Positions 35,573 through 46,339 of a DNA stretch of 64,000 nucleotides are shown here, one piece after another. Below the pieces are notes generated by a model, which had not been told where the DNA came from, ran no database searches, and saw only the letters and a program-made list of their open reading frames with translations. The first letter of the stretch is position 1. Each line of letters opens with the position of its first letter. Source of the stretch: Dallia pectoralis (Eukaryota; Chordata; Actinopteri; Esociformes; Umbridae); assembly GCA_029465975.1 (NCBI GenBank), contig CM055745.1, forward strand, positions 9,028,203 through 9,092,202, in the 5' to 3' direction. The position numbers and the translations under genes were made by a program.

Positions 35573-36450
35573 GTCACCTCAGCCCGCCTGAACCATTCAT
35601 CCACTGCCGGTACCCCGGTGTCAGGCTGGCTCTGCTGCCACGGTGCCAGGACCGGCTGGTAACCTAGAACACACTGAAACGGTGTTAGATGAGTGGAGGA
35701 GTGACGGAGTGAGTTCTGGGCATACTCTGCCCACGGCAGAAACTCCGCCCACTCCCCCGGCCGGTCCTGACAATAAGACCTTAGGAACCTCCCCAGATCC
35801 TGGTTAACCCTTTCCACCTGCCCATTAGCTTCGGGGTGGTACCCGGAGGTCAAACTGACCGAGACCCCCTAAGCGCTTCATGAACGCCCTCCATACACTG
35901 GAAGTGAACTGGGGGCCTCGATCTGACACAATGTCCTCCGGAACCCCGTAGTGCCGGAAGACGTGTGTAAATAGGGCCTCGGCGGTCTGCAGGGCCGTAG
36001 GGAGACCTCCCAGAGGCAGGAAGCGGCAGGCCTTTGAAAACCGGTCCACGACGACCAGGACCGTAGTATAACCTTGAGAGAGAGGGAGGTCAGTCACAAA
36101 ATCAATACTCAAATGAGACCATGGTCGCCGCGGAATGGGCAAAGGATGAAGCTTACCTGCCGGAAGGTGTCTAGGTGCCTTACACTGGGCACACACGGAA
36201 CACGAAGACACGTACACCTCACATCCTTAGCCAAACCAGGCCACCAATACTTATTGGTAAGGCAACGCACCGTCCGACCAATACCTGGGTGGCCCGATGA
36301 CACCGATGTGTGGGCCCAGCAGATGAGACGGTCGCGAACATCCAGCGGTACGTAAACGCGCCCTCCGGACACTGAGGAGGCGATGGTTCCACACGCAACG
36401 CACGCTGGATGTCCGCATCTACCTCCCACATCACCGGCGCCACTATACAA
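35512..36450 (-). pseudogene. Chromovirus integrase
   Basis: Contains the zinc-binding region (HTSVSSGHPGIGRTVRCL, CSVCAQC) and the catalytic core: IDFVTDLPLSQGYTTVLVVV with the first Asp, VSDRGPQFTS with the second, HPEANGQVERVNQDLGRFL with the Glu. One- and two-base indels near 35855 and 36220 split the frame; otherwise all catalytic residues are visible. Confidence 0.88.
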
Positions 36451-36494
36451 GAAGCAGGAAGAATAGGTGAGTTATCCACCTGCCTCTCATGTGT

Positions 36495-36899
36495 GTCATA
36501 CAGTCTGGACAGCGCATCTGCCTTGACGTTTTTTGTACCCGGATGTACGATAGGGTGAAATCGAACCGGGTAAAAAAAAAAGCGCCCACCTGGCCTGACG
36601 AGGGTTAAGCCTCCTCGCAGCCCGTATGTACTCCAGGTTACGGTGGTCAGTCCAGACTACAAACGGGTGTTTCGCTCCTCGAGCCAGTGTCTCCACTCTG
36701 TCAGAGCTCTGACTACCGCTAACAGCTCCCTATCACCTACGTCATAGTTTTGTTCCGCCGCACTGAGCTTCCGCGAGTAGAACGCACAGGGACGTACTTT
36801 GGATGGTGTGCCCGAACGCTGAGACAGTACCGCACCTATCCCAACTTCCGATGCATCCACCTCCACTATAAACGGATGTGATGGATCAGGGTGAGCCAA
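36495..36899 (-). pseudogene. Chromovirus RNase H
   Basis: Ty3-type RNase H: FIVEVDASEVGIGAVLSQ, AFYSRKLSAAEQNYDVGDRE, then WTDHRNLEYI with the later catalytic Asp. There is a frame break near 36660 and an A-run expansion near 36570-36580. Confidence 0.85.
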
Positions 36900-37921
36900 A
36901 ACCTGCGCAGATGTGAACAGCGTTTTCCAACGTACTGAATGCGCAGTCCGTCTCGTTCGTCCAACGAATACGAGACGGCCCCCTTCAACAATGATGTAAT
37001 GGGAGCTGCTACCCTGCCAAAATTCTTGATGAACCGGCGATAGAAGTTGGCGAATCCCATGAACCTCTGTACCGCCTTAACCGTGGTTGGAACGGGCCAA
37101 TTACGCACGGCCGCCACGCGATCAACCTCCATCTCCACCCCCGTGGTTATGTGGAACCCAAGAAAGGAGACTGCTCGCTGAAAAAACAGACATTTTTCCA
37201 ATTTGGCATACAGGTCATGCGCCCTCAGTCGCTCCAGTACTCTGCGAACCAGGGAAACATGGTCAGCCCGGTCGTCCGAGTACACCAGGATGTCATCGAT
37301 GTACACGAACACCCCGCGACCGATCATGTCACGAAAGATGTTGTTCACAAAGGACTGGAAAACCGACGGCGCATTCATCAGCCCGTATGGCATCACCAGG
37401 TATTCGTAATGACCTGAAGTGGTGCTGAATGCTGTTTTCCACTCATCTCCCTCTCGGATACGCACCAAATTGTATGCGCTCCTGAGATCTAACTTAGTGA
37501 AAAAGCGGGCCCCGTGCATTGACTCGATCACAGATGAAATCAGTGGGAGAGGGTACCGATAACGAACTGTGATGCTGTTCAGCGCCCGATAATCAATGCA
37601 CGGTCGCAAACCACCATCCTTCTTTTCACAAAGAAAACTCGAGGAGGCTGAGGAAGTGGAATGGCGGATTATCCCCTGACTCAATGCCTCGGACACATAC
37701 GTCTCCATCGCCTGTGTCTCTGCCTGAGACAGAGGATACACGTGACTATGTGGCGGTACAGAGCCTACCTGCAGGTCGATCGCGCAATCCCGGACGATGA
37801 GGAGGTAATTTAGTGGCCAATTTCTTTGAAAATGTGTGTGCCAGATCAGAATACTCTGGGGGAATACGCACAGAGGAGACACTGTCTGGACTCTCCACCG
37901 TCGTCGCACCGACGGAAACAC
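36866..37921 (-). CDS. Chromovirus reverse transcriptase
   Basis: Longest intact frame of the element (351 codons). It carries RT motifs in order: GGLRPCIDYRALNSITVR, FFTKLDLRSAYNLVRI, the LVMPYGLMNAPSVFQ region and the YIDDILVYS catalytic box. A following FLGFHIT and MGFANFYRRFIKNFGRVAAP complete the palm/thumb. The first residues are not in the native frame, so the annotated start is not a real initiation site; the domain belongs to a Gag-Pol polyprotein. Confidence 0.9.
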   Translation of the reverse strand: MFPSVRRRWRVQTVSPLCVFPQSILIWHTHFQRNWPLNYLLIVRDCAIDLQVGSVPPHSHVYPLSQAETQAMETYVSEALSQGIIRHSTSSASSSFLCEKKDGGLRPCIDYRALNSITVRYRYPLPLISSVIESMHGARFFTKLDLRSAYNLVRIREGDEWKTAFSTTSGHYEYLVMPYGLMNAPSVFQSFVNNIFRDMIGRGVFVYIDDILVYSDDRADHVSLVRRVLERLRAHDLYAKLEKCLFFQRAVSFLGFHITTGVEMEVDRVAAVRNWPVPTTVKAVQRFMGFANFYRRFIKNFGRVAAPITSLLKGAVSYSLDERDGLRIQYVGKRCSHLRRFWLTLIHHIRL

Positions 37922-38020
37922 CCATACACCTTCCCTGACACTCCCGTGCCCATCCCGTCAAGGTCCTCTGAGGCCATGAAAACTGTGGGTTGTGTCGAGA
38001 CAGCCAAGGCATGCCCAACA

Positions 38021-38653
38021 CTACGGGAAGGAAGGTGAATCAATAACTTGCAACGAGATCATTTCAGAGTGTGTGTGTTGTGTGATCATTCTTACTGGTA
38101 CCGTCACCTGCGTCACCATCCCCGAACCCAGCGGTCGACTGTCCAGACCTGTGATGGTTCGGGCACAGGCCAACGGCACCACCGGAATCTGTAACTGACT
38201 GGCATAGGTCTTGTCAATGAAATCCCCAGCTGCGCCTGAATCTACGAGCGCCTTACACTGGGGAGACAGAGGGAAAGTGGGGAAACATACGGTGATGGTT
38301 GTGTGGTTGTCAGAGGACCCGGACGGAGTGTGGGGTGTTCTTACCTTCCTTGCCACAGGAGTGTCAGACCCCCTTTCTCCGGGTGTTGAGACCCGCTGGT
38401 AGCAATGGGAGGCAGAGTGCCCTTTCCTGCCACAAAAGGTGCACTCCCGAGGCCGCGCGGTCCCCCTGGACGCGGCGCCTCCCACCTCCATAGGCTCGGG
38501 AGCGACAGCTGAGCTGAACGGAACGAAGGGGACGGGCCCGGACCGTCCGCGCGTAGTGAGGAGATTATCCATCTGGATGGCTAGTTCGACGACCTCCTCG
38601 AAGGAGAGGCCAGCGTCCTTACAGGCCATCTCCCTACGGACGTCCGGGTTCAA
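38021..38653 (-). CDS. Chromovirus nucleocapsid zinc knuckle and protease segment
   Basis: Open frame of 210 codons. It includes the CCHC knuckle CTFCGRKGHSASHC, then the aspartic protease active site ALVDSGAAGDFID. The gag capsid C-terminal part (FEEVVELAIQMDNLL) precedes it. Gag and protease are in one frame here, as in Sushi-type elements. Confidence 0.85.
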   Translation of the reverse strand: MNPDVRREMACKDAGLSFEEVVELAIQMDNLLTTRGRSGPVPFVPFSSAVAPEPMEVGGAASRGTARPRECTFCGRKGHSASHCYQRVSTPGERGSDTPVARKVRTPHTPSGSSDNHTTITVCFPTFPLSPQCKALVDSGAAGDFIDKTYASQLQIPVVPLACARTITGLDSRPLGSGMVTQVTVPVRMITQHTHSEMISLQVIDSPSFP

Positions 38654-39214
38654 CCGTACCCGAAAGATGTCAATATAGGCCCGTTCGTTCCACCCAGCTC
38701 CCGCGGCCAGAGTCCTGAACTCCAGCGAACTCCTGCACGCTCCTCTTCCCCTGCCTCAGGAGAGCAAGACGTTCGCCAGCCGCCTTTCCCTCGGGCCGCT
38801 GGTCGAACACTGACCGGAAGTACGTAGCGAACGCCCGTAGTCCCGCAGGATAGGCCCCCTCTCCGACCAGATGGCGTTGGCCCAAGCGAGGGCCTTCCCG
38901 AGAGGCAGGTGATGAGGGCGGCAACTTTCTGTCGCTCGGAGGGCGCTGGGTTCAGGTCCTCCAAATACAGCTCAAGCTGGAGGAGGAACCCCTGGCAGCG
39001 GTCTGCCGCTCCGTCATATGCCGCGGGTCGCTGTAATTTCAGCACCCCCACTCCCGAGGGCGGGAACTCGGCAACGGGATCTCCGCGGGGTCCACCGGCT
39101 CGGGAAGTCGTTGGGCCAACCGGTTCATGGTCGCCGTGAGCGCGGTGATGGCCTCCCCATGGCAGTCAGCGTGGCCGAGTGCTGTCCCAGGGTCCCCTGG
39201 ACGTCTGGTTCCAT
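38650..39214 (-). pseudogene. Chromovirus gag N-terminal part
   Basis: Start codon at 39214-39212 (MEPDVQGTLGQHSATLTAMG). The frame then shifts, and the retrotransposon Gag signature continues as RPAAYDGAADRCQGFLLQLE, QKVAALITCLSGR and the YFRSVFDQ region. At least three frame breaks. Confidence 0.8.
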
Positions 39215-39239
39215 GGCTCCGTGTCTGGGTGTGGAATTC

Positions 39240-39670
39240 TGTCACGTAGATGTAGGTGGCGGAAGGATGGAGCCAGACAACCCACGGATATACTCTAGAG
39301 TCGTTTAATGCCGGACGGAAGAAACCCGTCGTATTATTGCACGCCACACAGGCAAAGTAGAGGATGCGACACAGCGCATAAAACAACCACTCCTCACACG
39401 GAGGTATAATAAACGAAGAGCCCGAGCTCACAACAAGACTCGGGCTGCACAATAATCACACGTAACATGTAACAATTCCACACAAAGACAACCAATACAA
39501 AGGAGTTTATATAGACCTCTAATGAGGTAATGGACACCAGGTGAGTGATGACGAGACTGAACAAGGTGTGCAGGGAGGAGGAGCTTCGGTGACGACTAAT
39601 AGGCCGGGAGGACGACCGCCGAATACCGCCCGCAGGTGGAGCTGCCGCTTCTCCCGTAGGAGTCATGACA
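39240..39670 (-). repeat. 5' LTR of the chromovirus
   Basis: 431 bp, followed on the plus strand by the GTTCC target duplication. Confidence 0.9.
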
Positions 39671-40152
39671 GTTCCTCCACCAGACTCTGATCCAGGGTCA
39701 GTGTCCCCCTTTATCCAGCGCCGTGACAAGACGAGGAGCCTGACAATTATTACCATTTTACATTTCATTATCAATGATTCAGTATCTATGTGATCACCTG
39801 GTCACTTTTCTCTGCTTGAGGAAATAATCTTGGCTCTTAAAATAACGTAATATGTAGCTAAGAAACTTAATTGGGAAAACTACTTTGCTTTCTGGTCCAA
39901 TCTGCTAATTAGATAATCTACTGGTGTCCCCTTTTAACATATCGTCTCCAAACAGAACCACCAACTAAAGAGATCTTTATCCTTCATTATTTTCTTTATA
40001 GGAAGTCACATTTGTGTGTCATGTATTGACTGTCAGTTTATAAAGTCTGTCCTAGTTAGAGTTGACATGACAGTGATGTAATCTATAAAGACTATTCTAA
40101 TGTTATTCTGAACTATTGTTCTGTTTGTGACATCATGATAATCTCTCTCCAG
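39671..40152 (+). other. NLR intron, last part before first LRR exon
   Basis: Intron remainder. From about 39990 it matches the sequence before the other two LRR exons, ending in the CTCTCTCCAG acceptor. Confidence 0.6.
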
Positions 40153-40326
40153 ACTGTCAGGTTGTAGAATCACTGAGGAAGGCTGTGCTTCTCTGGTCTC
40201 AGCTCTGAAGTCAAACCCCTCACATCTGAAAGAGCTGGATCTGAGTAACAATGACCTGAAGGATACAGGGGTGAAGCAGCTCTCTGATTTGGTAAAAGAT
40301 CCACAATGTAAACTGGAGACTCTGAG
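40153..40326 (+). CDS. NLR family gene: LRR exon 1
   Basis: A 174-bp exon (AG 40151-40152, GT 40327) encoding one ribonuclease-inhibitor-type LRR pair: LSGCRITEEGCASLVSALKS then HLKELDLSNNDLKDTGVKQL, ending CKLETLR. The phase (1/2) lets any number of these exons be joined. LRRs form the ligand-sensing C-terminal solenoid of NLRs. It differs from LRR exon 2 by one base and shows no difference from exon 3. Confidence 0.92.
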
Positions 40327-40596
40327 GTGAGGTAGCTTGTACCTTCTTTAAACATACCGTGTCCAAACACAACCACCAACTAAAGTGATTTTATACATCT
40401 GGGTATTTAGACAATATGTTTTATTGAAAGAACATGGATATAGGCAGTTATATTTGTGTGTCATGTAATGACAATGTCAGTTTATAAAGTATGTCCTAAT
40501 TGGAGTTGACATGACAGTGATGTAATCTATAAAGACTATTCTAATGTTATTCTGAACTATTGTTCTGTTTGTGACATCATGATAATCTCTCTCCAG
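40327..40596 (+). other. NLR intron between LRR exons 1 and 2
   Basis: Most of it repeats the intron sequence before LRR exon 1 (GTTGACATGACAGTGATGTA and neighbours), showing that exon and flanking intron were duplicated together. Confidence 0.7.
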
Positions 40597-40770
40597 ACTG
40601 TCAGGTTGTAGAATCACTGAGGAAGGCTGTTCTTCTCTGGTCTCAGCTCTGAAGTCAAACCCCTCACATCTGAAAGAGCTGGATCTGAGTAACAATGACC
40701 TGAAGGATACAGGGGTGAAGCAGCTCTCTGATTTGGTAAAAGATCCACAATGTAAACTGGAGACTCTGAG
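40597..40770 (+). CDS. NLR family gene: LRR exon 2
   Basis: 174 bp, same splice sites and phase as LRR exon 1. The only difference I see is GGCTGTTCT for GGCTGTGCT (Ala to Ser). Confidence 0.92.
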
Positions 40771-41424
40771 GTGAGTAATAATAAACAACAACACAATTTA
40801 CACCACAACAATAAACATGACAACACAACAGAGGGACAACAAACCAGAAGGTGTAACTGCACCGTCTGACAAAAGATTGTCCACGCATCATACTGATGTC
40901 CTTCGATTGATTTATTCTTTTTCGTTCTCTTTCTTCATCAAACACTGTGAAAACTGAAACAAATAAGTAATGCTTAAATGACTGTTGAAATATATCAGTC
41001 ACGTAATTAAACACGCCACATGTTACATTGTTCAATGTCGACAGATTCAACACCCCGGTGTAACATAAATCTAAAATAATTATCATACAAGGGAACATGG
41101 TCTTAATCATTAACATACTATTACATAAAACATCAACAATATTAAACTAATTACTGAGAAACCCACCGTGTGCGCCTTCCCAGACCACGTGCAGAAAATC
41201 AAACTCAAACTTTAACATGCGTATTCTTCCTTATCAAATCCCAGACTCCCACAATGGCCAACTTGTGCTCTTAAAGTAACTTTAGTCACGTGACAGCTAT
41301 TCTACATACAAAGGATTCTTCCAACCAAACATTTTACAATTCACATTCATGACAACCTCTTTTCAATATTGACATAAATTCCTTACACATTAACAGTTTT
41401 ACATTATGAACACATTTTCCACAT
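40771..41424 (+). other. NLR intron, unremarkable part
   Basis: No coding or repeat feature recognised before the 72-bp minisatellite. Confidence 0.5.
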
Positions 41425-41946
41425 TACTGGGTGTGTATCAGGTAAACCTGATGAGGGCAGTGGTAGGATATGAATGGGGGGCAGACAGGCAGGTATTACT
41501 GGGTGTGTATCAGGTAAACCTGATGAGGGCAGTGGTAGGATATGAATGGGGGGCAGACAGGCAGGTATTACTGGGTGTGTATCAGGTACTGGGGGCAGTG
41601 GTAGGATATGAATGGGGGCAGACAGGCAGAACCAGAACCTGAGGGGCAGTGGTAGGATATGAATGGGGGCAGACAGGCAGGTATTACTGGGTGTGTATCA
41701 GGTGAACCTGATGAGGGCAGTGGTAGGATATGAATGGGGGCAGACAGGCAGGTATTACTGGGTGTGTATCAGGTGAACCTGATGAGGGCAGTGGTAGGAT
41801 ATGAATGGGGTCAGACAGGCAGGTATTACTGGGTGTGTATCAGGTGAACCTGATGAGGGCAGTGGTAGGATATGAATGGGGGGCAGACAGGCAGGTATTA
41901 CTGGGTGTGTATCAGGTGAACCTGATGAGGGCAGTGGTAGGATATG
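41425..41946 (+). repeat. 71/72-bp minisatellite in NLR intron
   Basis: About seven copies of a unit with TATTACTGGGTGTGTATCAG, CCTGATGAGGGCAGTGGTAG and ATATGAATGGGGGCAGACAG. Unit starts at 41494 and 41566 give 72; 41682 and 41753 give 71. One unit is partial (41583-41680). Confidence 0.9.
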
Positions 41947-42075
41947 ATGTGCAGGTGGAGACAGGTGAGGTGCAGGTGGAGACAGGTGAGGTGCAGGTGG
42001 AGACAGGTGAGGTGCAGGTGGAGACGGGTGAGGTGCAGGTGGAGACAGGTGAGGTGCAGGTGGAGACAGGTGAGG
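41947..42075 (+). repeat. 21-bp minisatellite in NLR intron
   Basis: Six copies of GTGCAGGTGGAGACAGGTGA (+G). Being a multiple of three it makes a repetitive open frame that is not a gene. Confidence 0.9.
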
Positions 42076-42401
42076 TGCCATTGGCATTGAGGAAAGATAA
42101 GCTATGAGTTAGCTTTAGCATATTGGGTGAGGCTGAATGGGAGCTCAATGGGACATCCTGTTGTTGAGGTTGTGGGGAAATGCTGGGAGAGAGAGGACAG
42201 TAGGTGAAGGTGGAGGAATATGGATTGAATGGGACTTAATTTATATATAGGGAATTACTTGTGTGTCATGTAATGACAATGTCAGTTTATAAAGTATGTC
42301 CTAATTAGAGTTGACATGACAGTGATGTAATCTATAAAGACTATTCTAATGTTATTCTGAACTATTGTTCTGTTTGTGACATCATGATAATCTCTCTCCA
42401 G

Positions 42402-42575
42402 ACTGTCAGGTTGTAGAATCACTGAGGAAGGCTGTGCTTCTCTGGTCTCAGCTCTGAAGTCAAACCCCTCACATCTGAAAGAGCTGGATCTGAGTAACAA
42501 TGACCTGAAGGATACAGGGGTGAAGCAGCTCTCTGATTTGGTAAAAGATCCACAATGTAAACTGGAGACTCTGAG
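42402..42575 (+). CDS. NLR family gene: LRR exon 3
   Basis: 174 bp, AG acceptor 42400-42401, GT donor 42576. I see no base difference from LRR exon 1. About 160 bp of upstream intron is also nearly identical to that of exons 1 and 2. Confidence 0.92.
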
Positions 42576-42869
42576 GTGAGTAATAATAAACAGCAACACA
42601 ATTTACAACACAACAATAAACATGACAACAACACAACAGAGGGACAACAAAACAGAAGGGAATACAAACATCTGCTGTGTTTCCACCTCCACCTGCTCTG
42701 AGCTGCCAGCAGGTCCAAGCCTCCATCCCTGGTAAAGACCAAACCCTGTCAGACATTCCAGCAGGTCTGGATGGAAACACACCACAACTTACAGGACCAC
42801 CATTACAAATAAATATCCTGACATAATAAATAATAATATTCTGTTAAAATTATCATTAGCCTTGCCTTA

Positions 42870-43280
42870 GTCTATACTACTGTACCTGCTCCAAATGCTG
42901 AATTAGGCTCCTATAGCCTCTGAGGAAGTGGTCCAGCGCCCTGAAGAGATGAGCAAGACACCTGGTACCTCCTACTCTAGTTGGAATGAGGGGCTTCATT
43001 CCAAACACCTTGAAGCTGTTTTTCAAGTTTGCTCTGTTGAGTTTACTCTTGTGATATAACACATAGAGGGAAGACAAGAGGTCATCCAACTTTGTGTACT
43101 GGGGGCAACTCTTCACTGCATCCTTAAATGTCAGCTCCAGCCTATGGGCTATGCAATGGACACCCAGGATATAGGACTTGTCACCACATAGTCTGCTGAC
43201 CACTCCACTTCTGGACCCTGTCATCACTGCTGCTCCATCTGTTGCACAAGCAACCAGTTTCTCCTGCCAACTCTCTTCAT
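42870..43280 (-). pseudogene. hAT-type transposase-derived sequence, C-terminal part
   Basis: Minus-strand frame with EKLVACATDGAAVMTGSRSG and HCIAHRLELTFKDAVKSCPQ, typical of hAT-superfamily transposases and their ZNF862-like relatives, followed by GTRCLAHLFRALDHFL. It is separated from its N-terminal part by a tandem array. The dimerisation domain is not seen. It sits in the NLR intron in opposite orientation to the host gene. Confidence 0.72.
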
Positions 43281-44157
43281 CCTCACACACCTCTCTCTTC
43301 ATCCTCACACACCTCTCTCTTCATCCTCACACTCCTCTCTCTTCATCCTCATCCTCACACCTCTCTCTTCATCCTCACACACCTCTCTCTTCATCCTCTT
43401 CATCACACCTCTCTCTTCATCCTCATCACACCTCTCTCTTCATCCTCACACACCTCTCTCTTCATCCTCTTCATCCTCATCACTCTCTCTTCATCCTCAT
43501 CTCTCTTCATCACACACCTCTCTCTTCATCCTCACACACCTCTCTCTTCATCTTCACACACCTCTCTCTTCATCCTCACACACCACCTCTCTCTTCATCC
43601 TCATCCACCTCTCTTCATCCTCACACACCTCTCTCTTCATCTCTCTTCATCCTCACACACCTCTCTCTTCATCCTCACACACCTCTCTCTTCATCCTCAC
43701 ACACCTCTCTCTTCATCCTCACACACCTCTCTTCATCACACCCTCTCTTCATCCTCACACACCTCTCTCTTCATCCTCACACACCTCTCTCTTCATCCTC
43801 ACACACCTCTCTCTTCATCCTCACACACCTCTCTCTTCATCCTCACACACCTCTCTCTTCATCCTCACACACACTCTCTCTTCATCCTCACACACCTCTC
43901 TCTTCATCCTCACACACCTCTCTCTTCATCCTCACACACCTCTCTCTTCATCCTCACACACCTCTCTCTTCATCCTCACACACATCCTCTCTCTTCATCC
44001 TCACACACCTCTCTCTTCATCCTCATCCTCACACACCTCTCTTTCATCCTCACACACTCTCTCTTCATCCTCACACACCTCTCTCTTCATCCTCACACAC
44101 CTCTCTCTTCATCCTCACACACCTCTCTCTTCATCCTCACACACCTCTCTCTTCATC
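43265..44157. repeat. 22-bp minisatellite inside the hAT-like coding sequence
   Basis: About 38-40 units of ACCTCTCTCTTCATCCTCAC plus AC, period 22 measured at 43681/43703. On the minus strand the unit derives from the codons for KMKREVCEDEE of the transposase. Since 22 is not a multiple of three, the array disrupts the frame. Several shorter units occur (43330-43620). Confidence 0.9.
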
Positions 44158-44500
44158 TTTATAATGGCTGCTGTGATGTTCTCTGCATTTGGCTTTTCAA
44201 CAGCCTGGATTCCAACAAAGTGCACCTGGACTTTCCCTGCTTGGCTCACTCTGGTGTACAGAAGCTCTTCCTCCAACACTGCACTGTCAGTTGATCCATC
44301 TGACATAATTGCCAGATACTTTGAATGATCAATCTTATCTTTAAGCTGCCTCCTCGACACCTCAGTAATGTAGTGCATGAAAACCCTGGCCTGCTTCTTG
44401 TTCTGATAAGTTTTCTTTATCACCAGTCCTTTCTGCTCATCCACTCTGAAAGGAGTTAGAATGAGAACTGTGACTTTGATAACATTGACCTCCACTATAA
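44158..44500 (-). pseudogene. hAT-type transposase-derived sequence, N-terminal part
   Basis: Reads KKTYQNKKQARVFMHYITEV, YLAIMSDGSTDSAVLEEELL and VHFVGIQAVEKPNAENITAA, matching the start of the hAT catalytic region (DGSTD holds a conserved Asp). It then runs into the 22-bp array. No BED zinc finger is seen upstream within the visible frame. Confidence 0.7.
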
Positions 44501-44629
44501 ATATGTAATTAGTTTTATCAATTTAACAATATGAGTTATACTGCACTATTTCTTTGTGACTGATAAAACGAGCTATCTAGCCATCACAAAGCACAACTTA
44601 ACTTAATTCACTTACTTGCACATCATCTT

Positions 44630-45092
44630 GGCTGGTATACAAGGCAAAGTCACCCCCCACTGTGGCTGGTATACAAGGCAAAGTCACCCCCCACTGTGGC
44701 TGGTATACAAGGCAAAGTCACCCCCCACTGTGGCTGGTATACAAGGCAAAGTCACCCCCCACTGTGGCTGGTATACAAGGCAAAGTCACCCCCCCCCACT
44801 GTGGCTGGTATACAAGGCAAAGTCACCCCCCACTGTGGCTGGTATACAAGGCAAAGTCACCCCCACTGTGGCTGGTATACAAGGCAAAGTCACCCCCACT
44901 GTGGCTGGTATACAAGGGCTGGTAAAGTTACCCCCACTGTGGCTGGTATACAAGGCAAAGTGGTATACAAGGCAAAGTCACCCCCACTACCCCCCCACTG
45001 TGGCTGGTATACAAGGTAAAGTCACCCCCCACTGTGGCTGGTATACAAGGTAAAGTCACCCCCCACTGTGGCTGGTATACAAGGCAAAGTCA
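44630..45092 (+). repeat. 34-bp minisatellite in NLR intron
   Basis: About 13 copies of TGGCTGGTATACAAGGCAAA followed by GTCACCCCCCACTG. The C-run length varies (5 to 9), and one disordered patch lies at 44910-44990. Confidence 0.92.
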
Positions 45093-45277
45093 CGTAAAGA
45101 AACAGCAGACCCACACACACACATCACTATGGACTAGTATGTTTTATAGAGGAGTGATATTAAACACCAAATTCCAAACAGATTATGGAATTTGGAAACA
45201 AATAATACTGATTGCATCTTCAACTACCCAAGCAGGGTTTTTAATTGCAGTTTATAAAATCCTGATTGACTCTGCAG

Positions 45278-45451
45278 GCTTTCAGGATGTCTGGTCACAG
45301 AGGAAGGCTGTGTTTCTCTGGTCTCAGCTCTGAAGTCAAACCCGTCACACCTGAAAGAACTGGATCTGAGTTACAACCACCCAGGAGACTCTGGAGTCAG
45401 ACTGCTCTCTGCTGGACTGGAGGATCCACACTGGAGACTGGAGAAACTCAA
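45278..45451 (+). CDS. NLR family gene: LRR exon 4
   Basis: 174 bp, AG at 45276-45277, GT at 45452. It encodes LSGCLVTEEGCVSLVSALKS, HLKELDLSYNHPGDSGVRLL and ends WRLEKLK. It is related to LRR exons 1-3 but clearly diverged, as usual for the last LRR of teleost NLRs. The inverted twin is 62713-62886. Confidence 0.92.
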
Positions 45452-45948
45452 GTATGTCCTGTAGATGTTTTCTCTGTCAGTAACCAGTAGGGGTGTGATG
45501 AGATCCTGTGATATTGAACGTGACAATATTTCTTGTTGAGTTGAAAAGCTCCCCAAATCCCAATGTCCCCCCTAAACCCTAAGCCCTGAACCCTTATAGA
45601 CTTAACTGATGTCACCTGGTAAGTAATAAAGTGCAAAAGTCTGTAAGGGCTTAAAATGCTCTAAAGTAGAATGGATGAAAGTCTCATGTTACCATGACGA
45701 TGCTGAAACATGTTGTGTGTATGTGTGGGCGGGAGTGAGTGTGTGTGTGTGGGCGGGGGTGAGTGTGTGTGTGTGTGTGTGTGTTGTGTGTGTGTGTGTG
45801 GGGGGGTTGAGGGGCGAGTGTGTGTGTGTGGGGCGGGAGTGAGTGTGTGTGTGTGTGTATGTGTGCGTTGTGTGTGTGGGGGAGGGGGAGTGTGTGTGTG
45901 GGGCGGGAGTAAGTGTTTGTGTGTGTGTGTGTGTGTGTGTGTGGGCGG

Positions 45949-46002
<54 letters not shown>

Positions 46003-46049
46003 CAGGTTGTGTGTCACTGAATGACAGTCTGCTCTCTCTTCTTCCACAG
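45452..46049 (+). other. NLR intron with GT microsatellite
   Basis: Holds a long interrupted (GT)n/(GTGTGGGCGGG)n tract at about 45714-45998; cysteine/valine-rich frames there are artefacts. It ends in CTTCTTCCACAG. Confidence 0.7.
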
Positions 46050-46096
46050 TCTGAATCATTGTGGAGAGAAGAGGTTGATATCAGGACTGAAGAAAT
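46050..46096 (+). CDS. NLR family gene: short 47-bp exon after LRRs
   Basis: Encodes LNHCGEKRLISGLKK with split codons at both ends; AG 46048-46049, GTAAGT from 46097. In teleost NLR genes this small exon links the LRRs to a PRY-SPRY (B30.2) exon. No B30.2 exon is visible in this window, so the gene is either truncated or disrupted by the palindrome. Confidence 0.88.
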
Positions 46097-46339
46097 GTAA
46101 GTGATTTATTATACTGAACATATAACTGTGTGTGTGTGTGCGTGTGTTTACGTGTTTGTGTTTTACACGTGTTTACGTGTGTGTGTTTACGTGTGTGTGT
46201 TTACGTGTACGTGTGTTTACGTGTGTGTGTGTGTGTGTGATGAGGGGTGGAAAGTGCCACTAAGAACTATCAAAGCTAACTAACGTCGCTCTACACTGTG
46301 TCTGTAATGGTTCCAAAACCTGACATCGCCGTGAGATAA

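Larger units (their letters stand above)
34557..39670 (-). mobile_element. Full-length Ty3/Gypsy chromovirus in NLR intron
   Basis: 5.1-kb element with 431-bp LTRs at both ends, TG...CA termini and GTTCC target duplications (34552-34556 and 39671-39675). On the minus strand the order is gag, protease, RT, RNase H, integrase, chromodomain, as in chromoviruses (Sushi-like fish elements). A polypurine AGGTGGGGGATAC precedes the 3' LTR (complement near 34988-35000). All domains are present but frameshifts interrupt the polyprotein. The LTRs differ by only a few bases, so the insertion is recent. Confidence 0.92.

Noticed and set aside
37087..37428. Plus-strand frames over the chromovirus RT
   Set aside because: Antisense shadows of the reverse transcriptase.
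45560..45600. Telomere-like CCCTAA motifs (CCTAAACCCTAAGCCCTGAA)
   Set aside because: Only a few imperfect units in an intron; not a telomeric array.
45710..45960. Cysteine/glycine-rich frame
   Set aside because: Encoded by a GT/GGGCGGG microsatellite in an intron; the inverse copy has a different length and content.
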